From Elymus sibiricus (Eukaryota; Streptophyta; Magnoliopsida; Poales; Poaceae): a stretch of DNA of 64,000 nucleotides. Within the stretch, counting starts at the first letter, position 1, and each line of letters starts with the position of its first letter. The position numbers and the translations under genes are program-made. The notes below the pieces were generated by a model. It ran no database searches. It was not told where the DNA came from and saw only the letters and a program-made list of their open reading frames with translations. Below are positions 24,101 to 34,212 of the stretch, one piece after another. Location of the stretch: NCBI GenBank assembly GCA_039707655.1, contig CM077671.1:301134509-301198508 (forward strand), in the 5' to 3' direction.

Positions 24101-25036
24101 ATCTACTTTAGTGAATAGCACATTGAAGCCGAAATCGGCTAGTCTAGATACAGAAAGAAGATTCTAGCCAAGGGATTCAACAAGCATGCCATTTTGAATA
24201 GAACTATCATGAGTTATGGCCACCTTACCAAGACCAACGACCTTACCCTTGGAGTTTTCTCCGAAGGTCACATATCTCCGTGGTCCATGAGTTGGTGTGA
24301 TCTTATGAAACATGTCTCTATCCCCGGTCATATAATTGGTGCATCCACTATCAAGAATCCACTCTTTTCCTCTGGACATGTAGTCTTTGAAGTTCACCAT
24401 AAGACTCAGATTCTTCATAGTCTTGTCGCATTCAATGTCAAACTTCTCATCTTAATCATAGTAGCCATGTTCCACATTGTCATCATCAAATGGAATATCC
24501 TTGTCACAAAGATCAAGAGAGTCGTTAGAATTGTGACCATGACAATGTTCAAGATTATGAATGCGAATGGCTTCAACAATGATGTTATTGATGGTTATGA
24601 CATCTCCTTTAGCACGCATGAGGTCACGAAGCTCAAACAAGTGTTTATCAAAGTTAGGATCACCAGGCTTCATTTTATGAAAGGCAATAGTTTTATCGAG
24701 AGTGACATCAAGATTTTTCAAACAGTAGTTTGGATATCTTTTCTCCAAATCTTTCCACAAGGTGTAGGCACACTCAAAGTTTTTCATTTGATCAAACATG
24801 ATTCTCGGTAATCCTATAATGATGAGATTTATGGTTCTAAGATTACGAAGCATGTCAATTTCTTACTCCCGAGAAGGATGTAAGGGATCAATGGGAGGCA
24901 CATATGGATTATCAACATATTTGCTCAAATGGAATTCATCAAATAGATCAAGCATTTTTTCTTTCCATTGACTATAGTACTCCCCATTGAGAATATACAC
25001 TCTACAACTAAGAATCCCCAAACTAGGCACACCCAT
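21107..25036 (-). pseudogene. Copia-M gag-pol polyprotein, broken
   Basis: Reading leftwards on the minus strand, gag starts at ATG 25036 with YYSQWKEKMLDLF and runs to about 24450. Protease at 24420-24160 keeps WILDSGCTNYMTGD, the catalytic D-S-G. Integrase at 24120-23230 shows the H-H-C-C finger (LWHKRFGH ... LCSACQAG) and the D-D-E core (MDLFG, RSDNGSE, QNGVVERKNRT). Reverse transcriptase at 22495-21760 has QMDIKSAFLN and YVEDIIFG in place of the usual YVDD. RNase H ends at 21107 with CDNESAIKIAHNP and KTKHI-type motifs. Stops and frameshifts lie throughout, so no active product is expected. The domain order is that of a complete Copia element. Confidence 0.9.
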
Positions 25037-25067
25037 CTTCCTCCAATGGTGATAAAACCAAGGCTAT

Positions 25068-25090
25068 GGAGACCAATGCTATGATAGCAA
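25068..25090 (-). other. Primer-binding site region of Copia-M
   Basis: On the minus strand TTGCTATCATAGCATTGG follows the 5' LTR end by one base. It is a diverged form of the TTGGTATCAGAGCA-type site that pairs with initiator Met-tRNA in plant Copia elements. Confidence 0.6.
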
Positions 25091-25091
25091 T

Positions 25092-26648
25092 TGTTGGATC
25101 GAGAAGAGGCGTCCAGAGGGGGGGTGAATAGACTATTCGACCAAATAAAACCTAACCTTTTCCTAATTTTATTTGCTGGCAAGTTTTAGCAATTATATCA
25201 AGTCTAGAACACCCAACACATGCATGTCTACGAGTATAGCAGCGGAAAGTAAGAACATGCAAGTGTAAGTAAGGAGTAGAGATAGGAAGATCAAAAGCAA
25301 CGAAGACATATAGATTTTTAGCGTGGTTCCGATAGGTGGTGCTATCTCACGTCCACATTGATGGAGAATTCAACCCACAGAGGGTAACGGCTGCGCGAGT
25401 CCACGGAGGGCTACACCCACAAGGGGTCCACGAAGAAGCAACATTATCTATTTGACCATGGCTTACGTCCACGAAGGACTAGCCTCACTCGGGGTAGTTC
25501 TTCATGAAGTAGCCGATCTCCTTGCCCTTGAAAACTTCTTGTTTCAACTCCACACAATTTGGAGGCTCCCAAGCGACACCTAACCAATCTTGGAAACACC
25601 ACTCTCCAAAAGGTAATAGATGTGGTATGGATGATGAACTCCTTGCTCTAGTGCTTCAAAATATAGTATCCTCAACACTCAATCACTCTCTCATAGATTT
25701 TGGCTTGATAGAAGAGATTGATTGGGTGGAAAGCAACTTGGGGAGGCTAGAAATCAAGATTCATATGGTTGGAGTGGAAAATCTTGATCTCAACACATGA
25801 GTAGGTGGTTCTCTCTCAGAAAATGAATGGTGGAAGTGTTTCCTTTTTCTGAGTGCTCTCCATGCGAAGGAGAGGGAGGTGGAGGGGTATATATAACCAT
25901 CTTCAAAAGTCCAACTGTTACAACATTATTGCCCAACTCGGTGGAACCGAAGTAAAAACTCGGTTGCACCGACAAGTGCAAAATGTCCTAACTTTTGGTG
26001 TCTTGGGGAGACCGATATGAAGCATCTCAGTGAGACCGGTTCGGTTGGCCTAGGAAGTTCCTGTGACTCGGTGGCACCAAAATGAAAAACTCGGAAATTC
26101 CGATTTTTGTCAATTAGATACCAGAGAGGTGGTCACTTCTTATCGGCTGTACCAAAGCAAAACTCGGTTGTATCAATTTTCTAGGGTTTTGCTTGGGTTC
26201 TGTCTAAGGAAAAATCGGTGGCCGAAATGGGAAATGTTGGTGGCACCGGATTTGACTTTAGGGTTTTGGACAGAATATTTTGTGGCAGAAATGTTGAGGC
26301 TTTTGGTGGCCGAAATGGGAAATGTTGGTGGCACCGGATTTGACTTTAGGGTTTAGGATCTCTAAGCACTTTGTGCAACCAGATCATCATAGATACCTCA
26401 TCCCATTTTAATAGTATTGGCTTTCCTATGGAATGAAATGTGATTTATCACAAAAGATAAAATGTAGAGTCTTGAAGCTTGAAGCTTTGCCAATCCTATT
26501 CTTGCCTTCTTGGGGATCCTCCTCACAATTCCTAGCCTTTGCAATCTTTGGACTTAATCTGAAATAAATGAGGTAGAACTGTTAGTCCAAGAGATAATGT
26601 ATGTTGTCGTCAATTGTCAAAACCTCCATGGGAGCATATGTGCTTTCA
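25092..26648 (-). mobile_element. Copia-M 5' LTR
   Basis: 1,557 bp, collinear with the LTR at 17646-19153. It is longer mainly because of a partial tandem duplication with 88-bp spacing (26217 and 26305). TATA-like TATATATA lies at 25888-25895, about 750 bp into the LTR on the minus strand, and would start transcription of gag-pol leftwards. Confidence 0.85.
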
Positions 26649-27097
26649 CTTTGCAAATGGCTGATAAATCCACTGCTATACCTATTGGAATTTGTGAGGA
26701 TGTCCCCATTGTAGTTGCAAATGTTACTATCTTAACGGATTTTGTTATTCTTGATATGGCCAAGGACAAAAACATGTAAATTATCCTTGGTAGACCCTTT
26801 GTGAATACGGCAGGGGCTGTTATTGATTGCAACAAAAGCAATGTTACCTTTTATGCCAATGGTAATCAGCACATGGTATATTTTCTGAAGAAACAAAGTT
26901 TGGTGAATAATATCAAATCTATTGAGCAAATTACAACAATTACTATTGGAGAGTTTAAAATTCTTCTCCCTACTGTCTACAAGAGATATGTTATTCTTAT
27001 TACTGGGGAAATGCAAATCCCCATTGAGGTAACCTAGTGTCATTCGGAAAAAAATCGGTTTCATGTCACTCGGAAACAATTCGTTAATAAGGCTTGA
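26649..27097 (+). pseudogene. Athila-1 protease, C-terminal part after the Copia insertion
   Basis: The frame continues the protease begun at 17394 after the duplicated CTTTG. It shows PIGICEDVPIVVANVTI and ILGRPFVNTAGAVIDC, motifs of the Athila/gypsy aspartic protease. An in-frame TAA at about 26777 and TAG at 27035 interrupt it. The family's usual end (KQFVNKA then TGA) is at 27095-27097. No reverse transcriptase follows, unlike autonomous gypsy elements. Confidence 0.85.
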
Positions 27098-27250
27098 TCA
27101 ACCTTATTAATGGATTTTGTTTGAGGAGCATGTGGTCGATAAATTTAGTAAGCACAACCTACTGTACCCATATGTTTATTCTCTGTTATTTAAAATTTTA
27201 ATTATAAAATTATCACAGTTTTTTGATTTTCTATAATTTCCATGCAATAA
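27098..27250 (+). other. Short non-coding spacer of Athila-1
   Basis: AT-rich spacer between protease and the internal LTR-like block. Nothing recognised. Confidence 0.5.
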
Positions 27251-27480
27251 GAAAATGACTCAAAAATAAAAGTTCTCAGAGTGTCCTAAAAATTTAGTAT
27301 GATTTTTTCTAGAATAATTGAATTTTTTTGGCACTAAACATACCCCACTGGGGTGCACCACCTGGCCACGAGCCAGGGGGTGCGCCCACCCCCTAGGGCG
27401 CACCCTGCATGCTAGTGGCCCCACAAGGACCCACTCACTTAGTGCCCATTCCCACAACCTTCTTCCACTTCCAGAAAATA
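27251..27480 (+). promoter_or_regulatory. Internal LTR-like block upstream of the Athila ORF1
   Basis: The block follows the order of the element's own LTR. ATAAAAGTTCTC comes first, then an AT-rich stretch with TAGAATAA. After that, TGGCCACGAGCCAGGGGG (27363-27380) and GCGCCC/GCGCACC phrases match the LTR at 14071-14093 at 22 of 23 positions in the best part. It sits about 350 bp before the ORF1 start and may act as a second promoter. Promoter activity is inferred, not shown. Confidence 0.6.
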
Positions 27481-27826
27481 TCACCATTGCCTCCTAGCCC
27501 GTGTTCTTGCTCATTTTCGAGCGATTTTTGATCTATTTGCTTGAAACTCCATTTCCGAAACTGTTTTGAGGAGATACTCCTTTCTATGTGACTCCTCCAA
27601 TGCTCCAATTAGTTTTTGTTCTAGTGTTTTATATTTTGCAATATTTGTTACTGCTGGTGACCATGTATATGAGCTTGCAGGTTGAATTTGTATCGTTGAA
27701 AATAGTTTTGATGCATGATATGGCCTCTAGACACTTGTGGGAGTAGTTGCTTTCAATTTTTTTGAGTTATATTCACTTTTATTTTGGGGGACTACATTTT
27801 TTGGAATTATTTCGGATAAAGAAAAG

Positions 27827-28851
27827 ATGTTGAGGAAAATGTTCCATGGTGGTTCTTCGAGCAAGAGCTCCCAAATGTCGGCAATTCGCGAACTAAACCT
27901 TGAACCACGTCGGGATGCACTCATTAAATCATGTGAGTGGCCGTTCAATGCCTTCATGAACACATCGGGCATTAAGCAAGAATTTGATATGTGCGTGAAA
28001 AATGCGGAGTTGACGAACTTCTTGTCAGATAAGTGTCCTCAATTCCATAATCTCACTAATTCATTCGTATGTAGGTTTAAGTATGTGGTTCATCTTTCTT
28101 CTCATGAAGTCATGTTCGATTTATATGAAAGAGCTTTTCGGATGTCTGTTGAGGAATTTTGCATTTCTTGTAGGGTACCTAGTTGGGGGACTTGTCGCGA
28201 ACCAAGTAAAAATGATTGCATTAATTTTCTATTGATCCTCACTTAGAGTGAAACTAGAGGCATAACGCAAGATAGAGTTGGTAGCATCCATTTTCTTGCA
28301 ATCAACTATTTTGCTTTGTTCATAGGAAGATGCATAAATGGTAAACATGACCTTAGTACCCTATGCGCACCTGATCTAAGTATTCTTAAAAGTGCAGTAC
28401 TATGAGATGAAAATTTAACATAGAGGCTATCGTTACGCCTCGCTTGAATGAAAATGATCTCGATGGTGACCTTTACGGTGTGATTTATGCTACTCGCTTA
28501 GCCAATTATTTGGGCACTCGCATTAAGGATGATGACCCCCAGTTGCCGCCCTGTTTTCTTGATTATGGTGCTATGGAGTGCCACTACTTTCTTGAAACAG
28601 ATGACACACCATTTTGATATAGACTAATCTTTAACAAGAACAAGGTCTACCATATTACTTTGCCTGTTCCTTCCTTCTTTGACTTTCAGAAGAACTAGAG
28701 ATATTATATACTTCAGGGGGAACCTGAGGCATACCAGATGGAAGAGGATACTTATCGTCGCACTGTGGCGGCAAACTAGGCACTTATGGCCATGATGGAG
28801 TACAACCCGAACTATCTCCAGGACTTCTATTCAGGCCAGCAATGGCCATAG
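27827..28851 (+). pseudogene. Athila ORF1-like gene, broken
   Basis: From ATG 27827 the frame is open to 28246 (about 139 codons) and resembles the plant ATHILA ORF-1 family. It has a Ser-rich start (GGSSSKSS), FLSDKCPQFHNLTNSFV, FDLYERAFRMSVEEFC and a CRVPSWG segment. Homologous sequence continues in other frames (INYFALFIGRCINGKHD near 28300) to a stop at 28849-28851 after YNPNYLQDFYSGQQW. The function of this family is unknown. It lies downstream of the internal LTR-like block, where other Athila elements place extra or env-like frames. Stops and at least two frame changes make it a pseudogene. Confidence 0.7.
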
Positions 28852-30942
28852 AACAAGTTAGGCCAAAAGCCTAAGCTTGGGGGAGTACGTATTTCTCACC
28901 GACATTACATTTATGTGCTACACATTCATTCCAGTTGTCGATGTTCATCCCCTTTCATTGTATAATCCATTAGTAGTTTTATTTTTTCTTTATTTTGTGT
29001 AATTGAAAAAAGACTTTCAAAAAACCCAAAAATATTTCTCGGTTCTTTCCGGTTTTTCTTTCTAGTTTAATTAGTTGACAATTAAAAGAAAATCCAAAAA
29101 GATTTCTCGTTCTTCTTCTTATTTGTTGGGAGCTTTCTTGTGTAAATAGTTTTTCTTGCTTTTTTTCCTTTGTTGATTTGCTTTCTTCAGGTCAAATTCC
29201 AAAAAATTTTAGTGCGTTTCTCTGAAATTCTTTTCTTTTCTTTGAGTTGTCGTAAGGACAAGACTATGCAATAATTGTTGAAAGGTTCATATGCTATATT
29301 GTTGATCCAACAAAGAGCCAATGTTACCTTGTCTTCTCCTTTGAATAAATGTTTTGTAGATTCCAGCATAGCCCAAAACACATTTGCACTATTATAGTTT
29401 TCGCATCATTCGGTCGTTCAAGTGAAAGGCAATAATGATGATAATTTGATGAAGTGATTGCGGTAAAGGAAGTTGGTATAAACTCTTCTATTTTTCCGTT
29501 TTTATAAATACGTTTAGCTCAACCACTCTTGATTTAAAATATTATGAGTAAACATGTTTGTGATGACAATTAGAGATTATAGTTGCTCATGTCATGCTTA
29601 AATAGCTAGGATGGATAACGATTTATATTGTGTGTCAACATGCATTAAAATGATTACGATGTAGTATGTTAGCATGGTATCCTCCTCTGAGTAATTCGAG
29701 TAGCTTGACTTGGCACATGTGCAATCATGTAGTTGATTCAAAACCAATGCAGCCTTCAGGATATTTGTGTTCACAGTGTTTATATCCTACTCATGCTAAT
29801 ATTCTATGTTAATTATTCGCAATGCATGACTATGACCATTGTCGCTCTCTAGCTGGTCGCTTCCTAGTCTACTTGCTAGCCTCACCTTTACTAAGCGAGA
29901 ATCCTGCTTGTGCATCCCAAATCCTTAAACCAAAGTTGATCCAGATGAGTCCACCATATCTACCTATATGCGGTATTACCCTGCCGTTCCAAGTAAATTT
30001 GCATGTGTCACCTCTAATCATTTAAATAAACATATGTTTTGTGTGCTCATACCGCTCATGGAGCGATGGGGCGGTCAATAACTTCCATGGTAAGCGGGTT
30101 ATTCTCAAGGTGGGTGTTTATTCACTTGTCATTGCATGGGAGAGGCCGGTAAAATGGATGCCCAGTCTTGCATAATCAAAAATAAATAAAACAAACTCCC
30201 CTGGAAAGTTGAATGTTGGAGGGCACGGGTGGATTCGGTCAGCCATGGCTTGTGTATGAATGGTGGAGGGGACTAAACTTTACAATTCCGCTTGGGAACC
30301 GCTTATAATGTGTTTAGCATGGAAGATACTGAAATCCTTTGTCGTGATGTTGACAGGAAAATCACACCACCCAAAATTATACTTTCATCTCTGTTTTAAA
30401 CCATGAGATCTGGCACTGCTGCAAATCAATGCTTCCCTCTACGAAGGGCCTTTCTATTTACATTCATTTTATTTACTTTTATTGTTGGGTCATCCTCTTC
30501 CCATCAAAGAACCAGTCCTGAGAGCGCTATTGTCAATTTTATGCATTGAGTCTAGTTAATGTTGGATGTAAGCATGACTGGATCTCTTCTACCCTGAATT
30601 ACAATGTTTAGTCGCTGCTTGAAACTCAGAGGTTCTCTACATTTATATTTTGTGGTATCATAAAGGGCTAGCGAGATACCATGTTATCATATTATATCAT
30701 GATTGTTTTGACAAATTGTTGGTATCCAAGATATCTTATTATTGCTTGCTAGCTAGTTATGTTATTGTCATGAGTAAATGTGAGACCTAAGTGCTATCAT
30801 TGGCATAGTTAGTTTATAATCTTTGCTGCAAACTTGAACATTGAGTTAAATATATACAATAGCGAGAACAAAAGAGTATGTAAAAGTTTTCATTATCACG
30901 TTTAGTTTCTCAATTGAATTGCTTGAGGACAAGCAATGAGTT
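28852..30942 (+). other. Athila-1 3' non-coding region
   Basis: About 2.1 kb with no supported gene between ORF1 and the 3' polypurine tract. It begins with a polypurine-like AAGCTTGGGGGAGT at 28873-28886 that is nearly the same as the true tract at 30943. Confidence 0.6.
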
Positions 30943-30955
30943 AAGCTTGGGGAGT
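30943..30955 (+). other. Polypurine tract of Athila-1
   Basis: AAGCTTGGGGAGT directly precedes the 3' LTR start (30956). It is the expected primer for plus-strand DNA synthesis. Confidence 0.85.
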
Positions 30956-32321
30956 TGATACGTCACAAACGTATCTACTTTTTCAAACACTTTTGCTCTT
31001 GTTTTGGACTCTAATTTGCATGGTTTGAATCAAACGAACCCGCACAGACGCTGTTTTCAGCAGAACTACCATGGTGTTGTTTTTGTGCAGAAACAAAAGT
31101 TCTCGGATTGAGATGAAAACTGATGGAGAATTATTTTGGAATACATAAAAAATATTGGCCAAAGAACCAGCAGTGGGGGACCCACCAGGTGGCCACGAGC
31201 CAGGGGCAAGCCACCCTAGCTCGTGCGCCCCTTGAAAAGCCTCCAACGCCCATCTCCTGAGATAAGGTGTATTCTGACCTAGAAAAAATAAGGAAGAAAG
31301 AATCATCGCATTTTAGGAGACAAAGCCACCGCCACCTCATGTTCTACCTCGGGAGGGCTGATCTGGAGTCCGTTTGGGGCTCCGGAGAGTGGAATTCATC
31401 GCCGTCGTCATCAGCAACCCTTCTCCATCAACAATTCGATGATGCTCACCACCGGGTATGAGTAATTCCTTTGTAGGCTAGCTGGACGATGATGGGATTA
31501 GATGAGATTTGTCATGTAATCGAGTCAATTTGTTAGGGCTTGATCCCTAGTATCCACTATGTTCTGAGATTGATGTTGCTATGACTTCGCTATGTTTGAT
31601 GCTTGTCACTAGGGCCCGATTGCCATGATTTCAGATCTGAACCTATTATGTTTCTATGAATATGAGAGTGTTTTCGATCATCTCTTGCAAATTGTATGCA
31701 CCTGTTATGTGGTATGATCCGTAGACCCCAAAGTGACAGAAGTTGGGATCATCTCCGGTGATGACCTTAGTATGAGGAATTCATGTATTCACTATGTGTT
31801 AATGCTTTGTTCTGGTTCTCTATTAAAAGGAGGCCTTAATATCCCTTAGTTTCCATTTGGACCCCACTGCCACGGGAGGGTAGGACAAAAAATGGCATGC
31901 AAGTTCTTATTATAAGCACGTATGACTATATATGGAATACATGCCTACATTACATTGATGAATTGGAGATAGTTCTGTGTCGCTCCAGGTTGTGACTGTT
32001 ACATAATGAATGTCATCCAAATCATATATCCATCACTGATCTAATGCCTATGTTTTTCGCATATTGATCTCCGCTAAGTTACTTTCGCTACTGCTATTGT
32101 TACAATTACTATAAACTGCTACTTTCTGATGTTCCTGTTACTATTGTTACTATGGTACTAAACACTTTGCTGCGGAAATATATTTCCAGGTGTGGCTGAA
32201 TTGACAACTCAACTGCTGAGACTCATAAATATTCTTTTGCTCCCATTGTGTCGAATTAACATATTTGGGTGAAATACTACCCTCGAAGACTGTCGCTATC
32301 CCCTATACTTGTAAGTTATCA
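30956..32321 (+). mobile_element. Athila-1 3' LTR
   Basis: 1,366 bp from TGATACGTCAC to AAGTTATCA, collinear with the LTR at 13858-15200. It is followed by AATGT, the partner of the left target duplication GATGT. Confidence 0.9.
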
Positions 32322-32625
32322 AATGTCCATGTTTTGCTAGTGATCATTGATCAAATCATGTTTCAGTCATGTCTATATTTCACCGTACCTGCTGGGTTAC
32401 ACACTTAAGAATCATTGATTTGTTGAGAAGTAATTGAGTTAGGAATATTGGAGAATATCATTGGAAAAGTTCCAGAGATAACGAAAATTGTTTCAAGAGA
32501 AAACAGAGTTATTTCGGAAAAACGGGAAGCATTTCGGAGAAAACCGGGTAAACTATATAGGTGGAAACAGTTCTAGAGGACATAAGAATAATTTACAAGG
32601 GATCCGTATTTACTGGGAGTCCCTC
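32322..32625 (+). repeat. Tandem duplication copy B, continued after Athila-1
   Basis: After the target duplication the sequence resumes exactly where copy B stopped at 13857 and matches 12174-12475 (GTGATCATTGATC, ACACTTAAGAAT, CTATATAGGTGGAAA). It is cut at 32625 by the Tat-M LTR; the remainder must lie right of the window. Confidence 0.8.
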
Positions 32626-33174
32626 TGTCGTGGTTTTGTCACGGCAGATGTTCTCGTAGGAGAACTTAGGTGTGAGGCCATCGCCGCTGTGTGGCGACTC
32701 GAAAGGGTTGATCGGGAACAAGAGACGGGTTTACCCAGGTTCGGCCCCTCCGATGGAGGTAAAAGCCTATGTCCTACTTTGGTGTCTATATAGATGGTGA
32801 TCTCGATTACAAGGGTGCGAAATCGCTGACCTAGCTTTCGAGATTCTAACCTAGCCTACTAGCCTCAGGGGCTCGCCTTTATATACAGGTCGAGGCCCCA
32901 GGGTTTTACAAGAGTCTGGGCCATGTTATGACTCGTAACCTATTACAATTATACCTTATCTTATCTTCCAAGCATGGAAGGCTTCTGGCGTCTTCCACCT
33001 TATGGGCCTTGAGTCACCGTCTTCATGTACTGGGCCGCCAGGCAGCCTTCTCGGTAAGTCTCCCTGCTTGCCTTTCTGTCGCCTCTACGGCCCATCAAGC
33101 ATATGCTCCTTAGGCCGCCCATGGTCTAACCCGGTCCAAACGGCGGGTTATACCGCGGGATTATATCCCCGACA
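32626..33174 (-). mobile_element. Tat-M 3' LTR
   Basis: 549 bp with termini TGTCGTGG ... CCCCGACA on the plus strand, so the inverted ends TGTCG/CGACA are intact. The five bases to the left (CCCTC, 32621-32625) are the candidate target duplication; the partner is outside the window. Confidence 0.85.
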
Positions 33175-33192
33175 TTAGGCCCCAGGTTGATT
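33175..33192 (-). other. Polypurine tract of Tat-M
   Basis: On the minus strand CAACCTGGGGCCTAA ends at the 3' LTR start. It is the expected priming tract and confirms the leftward orientation of the element. Confidence 0.7.
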
Positions 33193-33487
33193 TGAATTCG
33201 TTCATGTCAATCTTCTTTACTTTCATCAGGCGGCTTAAGTTTTTTTACCTCGTATCTGTGTCTTCTCAGTTTCTCCAGATGCCAGCTTATTGCACTTTCC
33301 TACATACAATTTTTCCCGTGCCATCCGCCTATGACATCACCCGCCGGAAATTTAGGGACGACGTGATTACATCACAACGGATCTCTGAACGTATCTTTAT
33401 CTCGAAAATCGAGACATCACTTTCTCCAAAATTTACTGCGCCTCCTCATTTTCCGTGCCTTGCTATTACCCCTTCGGGCATTTTCCT

Positions 33488-33495
33488 TATAAATA
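33488..33495 (+). promoter_or_regulatory. TATA box of the antisense gene in Tat-M
   Basis: TATAAATA followed by TTGGCGGAGG and a pyrimidine-rich leader (33510-33555) has the look of a plant RNA polymerase II core promoter. It faces away from the LTR. A leader intron fits 33684-34202 (GTATGT ... ATATCTAG), placing the start codon 10 bp after the acceptor. Transcription is inferred. Confidence 0.5.
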
Positions 33496-34212
33496 TTGGC
33501 GGAGGGCCCCTCTTTTCACTTTTTACCCTGCCTTCTCTTCTTCTTCTTCTTCTAGCCTGAAGCCTAGTTGCGCCATCGCCGCCATTCATCTGTTATCTCC
33601 GGTGACCGATTCCGGGCTGCAACTGCATCCCATCTTCTCCGAGATTCATTCAAGCACCTTCGGCGCCCCCGGCAACCATCGAGGTATGTCATTTCCCTTT
33701 CTTTTAGATCTGACTTAACTCATTGAAGTTCTTCGGAAAAATCAAAACATCCCCGACTGTTCATCACCATTGTTGGTTCTTGCATGTTTCCAATCCCTTT
33801 TCCTCAAAAGAATGAAGCGGTAGAAATAGCGATTCCATTTTAGACGTACTATGCTTAGATCCCTTCTAGGAATCCATGGTTCAGACCACTGCTATTTCCA
33901 TGCTTCACTGTTAGGTTTAGCAACTGCTTCTTTTTCTAGACCTTTTTCAGATCCATGATTGTAGCTAACTTGGTAGGAACCTGTTTGTCCCACACTTAGC
34001 AAAAATTAGAAAAAAAATGTTTGATGTAAGGTGCCCTTATATTCACCGATGTGTCCTCATGATCGTAACCCGCCCTATGTAGATATTGTCAATTTTTAAG
34101 CGCCGGCTCTTCTTTGAGGCGTTTCTCCCGCTGTAGACATTTGTGTTGTTTTATCCTTAATTATAACATGGGTGTTCTTGTAATCCCTTTGCTTATATCT
34201 AGGCATCTCATT

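Larger units (their letters stand above)
17646..26648 (-). mobile_element. Copia retrotransposon on the minus strand, probably Maximus/SIRE lineage (Copia-M)
   Basis: A 9,003-bp element flanked by a perfect CTTTG duplication (17641-17645 and 26649-26653), inserted in the Athila-1 protease. On the minus strand the LTRs start TGAAAGCACATATG and end CCAACA (the end is mutated in the left copy). The order is gag, protease, integrase, reverse transcriptase, RNase H, as in Copia. A long region of about 1.95 kb between pol and the 3' LTR, and a polypurine tract of AAAAATGGGGTGAT type, point to the SIRE/Maximus lineage. No env-like frame was recognisable. All coding parts are broken. Confidence 0.85.
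13858..32321 (+). mobile_element. Athila-type Ty3/gypsy retrotransposon, non-autonomous (Athila-1)
   Basis: A complete element with two LTRs starting TGATACGTC and ending TTATCA, flanked by GATGT (13853-13857) and AATGT (32322-32326), a 5-bp target duplication with one mismatch. In order it holds LTR, a degenerate tRNA-Asp-type primer site, gag, protease, an internal LTR-like block, an Athila-ORF1-like gene, a polypurine tract and LTR. No reverse transcriptase, RNase H or integrase was seen. Without the nested Copia element it is about 9.5 kb. It probably depends on proteins of an autonomous Athila relative. It resembles the Fatima/Sabrina-like group of wheat, but the family is not settled. 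Confidence 0.85.

Noticed and set aside
33192..33718. Open frames of 122 and 87 codons before the antisense gene
   Set aside because: They overlap the proposed promoter and leader exon, use different frames and have no recognisable features.
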